A stretch of DNA of 64,000 bases, taken from positions 21,249,214 to 21,313,213 of the forward strand of contig OU342808.1 of the NCBI GenBank assembly GCA_910591455.2, read 5' to 3'. The stretch's first letter is position 1; every line of letters begins with the position of its first letter. Below are positions 58,287-64,000 of this stretch, piece after piece. Under the pieces are notes generated by a model. That model had not been told where the DNA came from. It was given only the letters and a program-made list of their open reading frames with translations, and did not search any database. The stretch is from Pholis gunnellus. Taxonomy: Eukaryota; Chordata; Actinopteri; Perciformes; Pholidae. The position numbers and the translations under genes were made by a program.

Positions 58287-58585
58287 TCACATTGTTGTAC
58301 TACAATGTTTAGTCCCCACAGCACTGTGGTCCCGTGTTTTGCAGGTGCACTGCTTCTCACTTGTAATTCTTCTGTGCTTTTCCAAGTCTAGCATCCGACA
58401 GTCTCCTTTCCCACAGGCGTTGCAGTTATACAGCTTTACACCTATGTGGGTTCTCATGTGAACTTTATCCCACATACATTTTTAACTGTGCACATATTCA
58501 GGTGAATCTGACATATATTGTTACTGTGACTTTTGTGATGTCTTTCATTGGTTCTGGCTCTGCATTTCTAGTTGATCCTTAGTTT
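58287..58585 (-). pseudogene. degenerate ZNF gene fragment
   Basis: The minus strand shows HMRTHIGVKLYNCNACGKGD, LDLEKHRRI and CTCKTRDHS, with substitutions that destroy two of the fingers. Upstream is a linker trace (NAEPMKDITKVTVTI). There is no first exon and no intact frame. Confidence 0.7.
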
Positions 58586-58902
58586 AGGTGAAATTGTGTG
58601 AACAGACCGAATGGAATCTGAAGAAGCAACAGGAGACTCTCAATGTCTTGGGCAGAAGGTTTAATACTTTTCAAAGAGAATCGAGTCCGGTAACACATTT
58701 GATACAGAGTGGTCACAAGTGCATCGACACCCTCAAATCTGAAAGTTGTAGCATTTTTCCTGGAGTCTTTAAACTGTTGCTTTGTACAAAAATAGGAGGT
58801 GCCCAATAAGGTGATTTCTACACTAAGTTGCAAGTGTGGGAAGCTGCTGCAATGTTGTAAATGAAGACATCAGCATATCTAATCAGTGGTCAGGATGTAC
58901 AT

Positions 58903-59532
58903 TGTTAGGTTCAGAACCTCTCAGAACTGTGGAAGGCTGCATGTTGAAAAGCAGCCCAGAGGAGAAGAAGCCCCCCCCCCCCTGCTCCCATTCTGATGGA
59001 GGACAGGAATCGGCAGGTCCAGATCAAAATCACAAGATATTTAATAACCAACAGAAGCCAAAACAACTGCAAACTGATGTACACCATGAATGATAAAACA
59101 AACATAATATTCCATAAATGTGAGACCCCGTTCAGGCCACCCAGCAAACTGGTGTGTTCACTGGATGGCCCCAAGGAAGTCTGCCTCTCTCCTGGGATTC
59201 ACAGCTCTTTGTCCCCCCAAAGTTACATCCCGGAGCCTATCGATCAGCTCCCACGATTGGCTCATCCAATAAGCCCCTCCTGGGCAGATGACCCATTGTT
59301 CTGTTCTTCTCACCTAGTTCAGCCAGCTTCGTTCCAACCCCCGCTGGCAGACACCTCCTTACATTCTTGGGGCCAGTTCCTTTGTTTGATTCACCAAACC
59401 CCCGCTTCCAGTACACTCCTCACACCTTCCTCTTACAGGATGAAATTACCTCTGATGATGAAATTACTTCTTGGTCTAAACTCTTACAAGTAAACACACT
59501 GTAACATATAATATCCAATATTCCTCACAACA
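58903..59532 (-). mobile_element. candidate solo LTR, about 630 bp
   Basis: On the minus strand the segment starts TGTTGTGAGGAATATTGG and ends TCTGAACCTAACA, with an ATTAAA near its 3' third. This resembles fish LTR elements by shape. Flanking 4-6-mers do not match, so no target-site duplication supports it. It includes a 12-bp C run near 58970. The open frame at 58996-59493 inside it is proline- and serine-rich and not recognised. Confidence 0.4.
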
Positions 59533-60714
59533 TGCCCCAGATCACAGGCAGAACAGTCAATCCGTGTGTCTGGAGACTCTGTATAGAGATGTCTGAGGCT
59601 TCTAGCTCCACTATATTACGCACTACTGAGAGGATGTTGGTACTTCAACCAGCTGGGGAATGGGTGATATATTATATGACTATTTTATAGTCTCTATGTA
59701 CTGACTGATTCCAGCAACTAGCCACTCGGCTGGGTGCGGGAGAAGATCCTATTCCTTACTCGCTACAACGAAGAGATTCCAGGCGTTTCACACTTTTGGG
59801 TGAGGTTCCCGTTTAATTAGTGTTCACAGATGATGATACAATAGGATAGCTCTTATCTTCCTAGTCTCCCTCTGGTGTGTCTGGCTTGCGGTAAAAACCG
59901 TGCAATCTTCCTGTCACCCATGCCTCATTACCTGTCAGTTGCACCTGTGCCCCATATATTAATTGGCTACGCTTGACGTACATGTATGAAACTTGGTCAG
60001 AACATGTATCACACAGAGACTTAAAAATAAGTCTCTTGGGACCATGCTCTCAACTGTACCGTAAGTCGGCCATTTTGATTTTTGTGTCATTTTTCCATAA
60101 CTTTTGGCCTATTTCTAGTCGCTATACTTTAACGAACTCCTCCTAGACTTTGTCTGATCCTCTTCAAATTTGGTTAGTAAAATCTCAAGACAGTTGTGAT
60201 TAAATGTTATCAAAAGCTTTACGTTTGACGGAATGGCTTAGCCGTAGTGGGTGGCTACTTTACGTGATTCCACATGAAAAAAGCTGATGTAACTCAGCTG
60301 GACTTGTTCCAAACGGTCCCAAACTTCCCATGCTTGATAACACTCATGGCCTGAATGTCTACAGGCTAATTTTCACAAATGCTCACAGTGCCACCTGCTG
60401 GCGAAAAATAATTTGCGTTTTCTGACAAACACCATCAGAATTACATGACTTTTACACTATGTAGTGTACAGTTGATATAGAGCTACATAATGCATGTTTG
60501 CGCTTCTTCTGTAGACAAGAAGTGCTGAACTATTTGCAAAGCATAATTTCCAGCATCAGGCGGTCCACACGGGATTAAAAACGTCTCACTCGCGGACGTG
60601 CTGTCCGACAGTCGAGGACTTCTCGGACGCGCAGGCCGGAGTCCCGCCGGCACACCCGACGTGCCGGAGGATGCGTTCATCGCTTATTATTATATTATTA
60701 TGATAATATATTGA
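59533..60714. other. composite repeat-rich intergenic DNA
   Basis: 59950-60420 (ATGAAACTTGGTCAGAACAT, TCAAATTTGGTTAGTAAAAT, CACAGTGCCACCTGCTGGC) has the look of a dispersed fish repeat that I cannot name. The segment 60483-60680 is GC-rich with an open frame of no recognised family. No gene is supported. Confidence 0.35.
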
Positions 60715-60885
60715 TTTATTTCCTCCCACAGTCCAAAGACATGCAGCTTAGGTTAATTGATGACTCTGAATTGTCCGTAGGTGTGAATGCGAGCATAAAG
60801 GGTTATCTATCTAGTCTCTCGACCTGTACAGGTCCCCGCCTTCGTCCAATGTCAGCTGGGAACAGCTCCAGCCCATAAACCATAA
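60715..60885 (+). mobile_element. dispersed fish LINE-3'-end-type repeat
   Basis: TTTCCTCCCACAGTCCAAAG, ACATGCAG..TTAGGTTAATTG and CCAATGTCAGCTGGGA are hallmark phrases of a very common teleost interspersed repeat derived from a LINE 3' region. I recognise the sequence but am not certain of the clade (RTE or L2 type). Confidence 0.65.
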
Positions 60886-60914
60886 CAACGGAGTCCTCTC
60901 TCGGGTTTGCGAGT

Positions 60915-61062
60915 GGAAAGCTACTTGCCTGTATGCATCTTAAATGCCTTGTCAAATGAGACACATGGAATACTCTCCTGTGGGGTAGTGAGAGAGACTT
61001 TCAGGTCCCCACAGCACTGTGTTTTGCAGGTGCACTGCTTCTCACTTGTTATTCTTCAACTA
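60915..61062 (-). pseudogene. ZNF 3'-end relic
   Basis: 60930-60975 resembles the fossil post-stop finger of the family (decayed, ending HTGK on the gene strand). 61005-61050 duplicates the degenerate finger DNA of 58310-58365 (CCCCACAGCACTGTG, GCAGGTGCACTGCTTCTCAC). These are scattered remains of one or more dead copies. Confidence 0.55.
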
Positions 61063-61582
61063 GCTGGGGAATGTGTGATATGAAATAGATGCTGAGCTCC
61101 CTGGTCCTGTCCTTGAGTAGGCACACACCTCAAAAGAGAAACAAGGCATCTCAGTTTAGCTATAGTCTCAGTGTAGGGAAGAACTACAATGCTTTTTACA
61201 TGTTAGCAATTATTCTATTACAAAAGTGATGATATTTTCAGTTTTATAAATAGTTAAAATTGTACATTTAAACTACTGACAAAAAACACAAGATGGTAGA
61301 CTTTTGAAAACTGGATATTTATGACATTTGGCAAATGCTCATAGTAGTTACTGTACATGTATCCCATACAAGTATATAATCAAAGCTGGTTTCATTAACA
61401 TTAGTATGAGCTTCCTTCCCATATCGAAGACTGCGATTGTTCTGACAAATGCTGTTGCTCCAACATACTTCAATGTTAACACAAAGACATACCAGTGTAG
61501 TTATCTCTATTCTTCAGTTATCAGCTTTTTACTGACCTGAAACAACCTGTTCAATATGTTTAAAAGGTAAACACTTTCTCTC
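61063..61582. other. ZNF-13 3' flank
   Basis: It is AT-rich and has no recognised coding features. The open frame at 61328-61540 shows nothing familiar. Confidence 0.4.
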
Positions 61583-62884
61583 CTATATGGGTTTGACTAC
61601 ACCTGAAGCCTCTGTGCTGCAGTGATGTAGCTTTTCTCCTCTGTGAGTTTTCATGTGGTCTTTCAAGTTACTACTAGATCGAAAATCTCTCCCACATGTT
61701 TTACAAGTGTATGGCTTCTCACCTGAGTGAGTTCTCATGTGGAGTGTTAGGCAATTAGTCCACCTGAAACCTTTCCCACATGTTTTGCAAGTATATGGCT
61801 TCTCACCTGAGTGGACTCTTACATGAGTGTGCAACACGGATGCCTGCTTGAATCTTTTTCCACAGATGCTGCAATAATATGGCTTCTCACCTGTATGGAC
61901 GCCCTGATGTCTCTGCAATTTGGACATGCAGTTAAAAGCTTTCCCACACGTGTCACATTTTAAAGACTTTTTACCTGTGTGCGTATTACAGTTATTTCTT
62001 CTTTTGTCTCCATGCTTGCCTCCTTCCTGATGAGCTACGTGAGAGTTACATTGGAGGATCTGCATGTAGCAGTTTGGTTCTGATACCACAGACTGGTTAA
62101 TTACGTTGACTACCGACTCTTTTTCTGCTGCATTTAGAGTGTCATCAGGATTCGAGTACAGAGTCTGACCCTCACCATGGTCACTGTTTTCATAAGTAGG
62201 AGTCCACATGAAGGTCTCAGTCTCCTGCTTCAGTTCAAGCTGCTCTCCCTCCTGACTGGTGCACAGTTCCTCCTGTTCCTCTTTAATCTGTGGAGGATCT
62301 GGGTCCTCTTGGTCCAGACTGGAGTTCCTCTGCTGAATACAGAGCTGCTGGTCCGAGAGAACCTCCTTCTCCTTACAGATATTTTGTTGTGGAAACTCTA
62401 GAGGGATAAATGAAATAAGTAGAACTAATGTAATGTAAAAAAACTAAAAATAATAAAAAATATACTTTTCTGGATGGTACCCACATGGTCTAGTAGTGCA
62501 CTTATTGTAAGTAACTTTGGATAAAAGCGTCAGCTAAATAAATGTAATGCATGAACCAATAGAGAAGTTTTGATTAAAATTGAGGATCTACAGAGCTATC
62601 TACTAGTATGCCTTTATATCTGCAAATTAGTACCAGAATATAATAAACAACTGGGAGAATATGTATATATTATTCCTGTTTTGTGTTATTAAAACAACTA
62701 CGTTTCAACGTTACACACCTTTCTCTAGTGACTCGTGTTTCCAAACGTTATCCAGCAGTCCGCGCTGACGATCGATCTCTTCCTCATACTCCACTATAGT
62801 TTTTTCAAAAACTACGAATATTTCTTCAGCAGCAGCAGTCAGTCGCTCTACGAGAAACTTCCTCAAACATTGGATTGTAGACAT
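61583..62884 (-). CDS. ZNF-13: fish-type N-terminal domain plus 4 C2H2 fingers, divergent member
   Basis: Exon 1 is 62884-62719 (166 bp, six shorter than in all sisters) and exon 2 is 62397-61583, giving 326 residues. The first exon reads MSTIQCLRKFLVERLTAAAE and ends VWKHESLEK instead of KPEIKLHRI. Exon 2 starts EFPQQNICKEKE where others have ELPQQHVCKEEE, but then follows the family with IKEE and LKQE. It has four fingers (NCMSKL, KQASVL, RWTNCL, RSSSNL) and a unique tail HHCSTEASGVVKPI. It is the most diverged member, lies at the cluster edge and faces cenatac across about 270 bp, so the two probably share a promoter. Confidence 0.9.
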
Positions 62885-62988
62885 TTCCAATCAAATTAAC
62901 TATTTAGACAATCCTTCCTGGAACACCGATAAACACTTTCTCAAATGAGTCATTAGCCTGAGAGTCGGAACAATGTAACAACAGTACC

Positions 62989-63008
62989 ACATCCGGTCTA
63001 CTTCCGGT
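62989..63008. promoter_or_regulatory. paired ETS-like sites between ZNF-13 and cenatac
   Basis: CATCCGG (62990-62996) and ACTTCCGG (63000-63007) lie 4 bp apart in the 270-bp gap between two divergent start codons. Further CTTCC motifs follow near 63035. This is typical of a TATA-less bidirectional promoter. Confidence 0.5.
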
Positions 63009-63154
63009 GGGGGAAACATTTTGAGACGGCGTTACTTCCTGTAGCAAGTTATAAGTGTTCGTTCTCTTTTTTGTTTTGCCGCTGTAGATGGATTTGGAAT
63101 GAAGCATCGTTTCAGCTTCAGCATATTTTAGTTTAGTTTTTACAAACGGTCTAA

Positions 63155-64000
63155 ATGGGTGCATATTATTGTGCTGTATGCAGGCAAACAACATTCACCG
63201 GGAAGGGACATATCTTCGGGAAAAACCACCAAAGCAGTCTTAGAGTGGTTCTTCTTAAATTCTTAGAAAAGGTAAGCAGTTTGGTTATCGTGGGTTTGTT
63301 CATAATGATATAAAGCTATAACAATTTGAGTATTCGTGCTCACATTTATCTTCCACCTTGCTGAACTTGACTTATTAATAACGTGCTAATGTTAGCCCCG
63401 AAGCTAACGTTAGACTAACACCGATTTCTAGCTTTTGGTTTACATGGTTTCTGCTAGCGAACAACATCAGTTTTAGTTGGAGTGTAACATGTATGTTTCC
63501 TGTATTCGTTTTATCCATTGTGTTCCAGGTGAAAGAAGCTCGCCGAACACTTAAAAAACCTCAAGTAGAGAAGTTTGATTGCACTCAGCAGAAGAAGACA
63601 TTCTGGTGCTACTGCTGTGGGCGTGATGTTGAAAGAAATGTGACAGATGGTAACATGACTGTGCTGTATGGAGGCTTGTTGGAACACATGGCCACGTACG
63701 TTTTATTTAAATAACTTTTATTTAGTTTAGTTTATTTCTCACTGATGCCCTGCTTCACTTTCATCCAGTACAAAGACAGGGCACCCAGGGGTTTAAATAG
63801 TACCCTCAGCAAACGGAAGCACTATAGAAGTTGTTTGTTATTGTGACTGCACATGTATCCCAAAGTTAAAAGTGGGATAGCTCAGCAAGACATTTACTCA
63901 TTTATATTGGCTGTCATATTTACCAAAAAAAGAGGTTTGACTTGAGACTTAATATGAGTATTTGTGATGAACTGCATTTTCTTGGTTTTAGCCCAGAACA
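63155..64000 (+). CDS. cenatac: centrosomal AT-AC splicing factor CENATAC (CCDC84), N-terminal part, runs off the window
   Basis: Exons are 63155-63271 and 63529-63695, with a third starting at 63992. Frames join (39 codons, then 55 plus 2 bases, then CCCAGAACA). The protein starts with a zinc-finger-like motif CAVCRQTTFTGKGHIFGKNH. It continues with EARRTLKKPQVEKFD, then WCYCCGRDV and TVLYGGLLEHMATPEH. These match the two C2H2-like modules and the NxTVLYGGLLEHLASPEH signature of vertebrate CCDC84/CENATAC. The known role is in the minor (U12-type) spliceosome, where it promotes splicing of AT-AN introns needed for chromosome segregation. Only about the first 97 residues are in the window. Confidence 0.92.

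Noticed and set aside
58996..59493. A 165-codon frame on the plus strand, rich in Pro and Ser.
   Set aside because: It lies in a candidate LTR, has no recognised domain and only one frame of evidence.
60483..60680. A GC-rich 65-codon frame on the minus strand.
   Set aside because: It is too short, and no homologue comes to mind.

Overview
The window is nuclear DNA from a ray-finned (teleost, probably percomorph) fish. It shows GT-AG introns, vertebrate single-copy genes at both edges, fish-type LINE and LTR debris, and a tandem family of C2H2 zinc-finger genes with an N-terminal exon that I know only from fish. Exon limits below were read by hand from splice consensus and reading-frame continuity. 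Protein names come from recognised family sequence, not from a search.

Layout. (1) 0.8-4.0 kb, minus strand: complete seven-exon ogfod2. (2) 5.1-8.2 kb, plus strand: an eight-exon gene for a domesticated GIN/Gypsy-type integrase that has lost catalytic residues. The intergenic space it shares with ogfod2 holds a recent 289-bp tandem duplication. (3) 9.9-62.9 kb: thirteen two-exon C2H2 zinc-finger genes (called ZNF-1 to ZNF-13 here), all on the minus strand, with at least six gene fragments between them. (4) 63.2-64.0 kb, plus strand: the first exons of cenatac, head-to-head with ZNF-13.

Every ZNF gene has the same design. A first coding exon of 172 bp (166 bp in ZNF-13) encodes a 57-residue predicted helical domain (SAAAEEIFGVF, then EEIDRQ). 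A phase-1 intron follows. The second exon encodes an acidic linker with one or two SUMO-type motifs (IKEE, L/VKQE) and then 4 to 14 fingers. Most first exons have an upstream block containing ACTTCCG, an ETS/GABP-like motif when read on the gene strand. The genes look like transcriptional regulators that duplicated together with their promoters.

The cluster has been rearranged repeatedly. The ZNF-3, ZNF-4 and ZNF-5 regions are recent copies of one block. Two copies of a ZNF-6-like gene inside that block are cut down to two or three fingers at different breakpoints. A LINE 3' end with a GAA tail sits in the promoters of ZNF-1, ZNF-2 and ZNF-6 and has grown to 65 perfect TTC repeats in one copy. 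At least three LTR families are present as solo LTRs, two of them with readable target-site duplications. One intron holds a long inverted repeat. A fossil finger lies just behind the stop codon of several genes.
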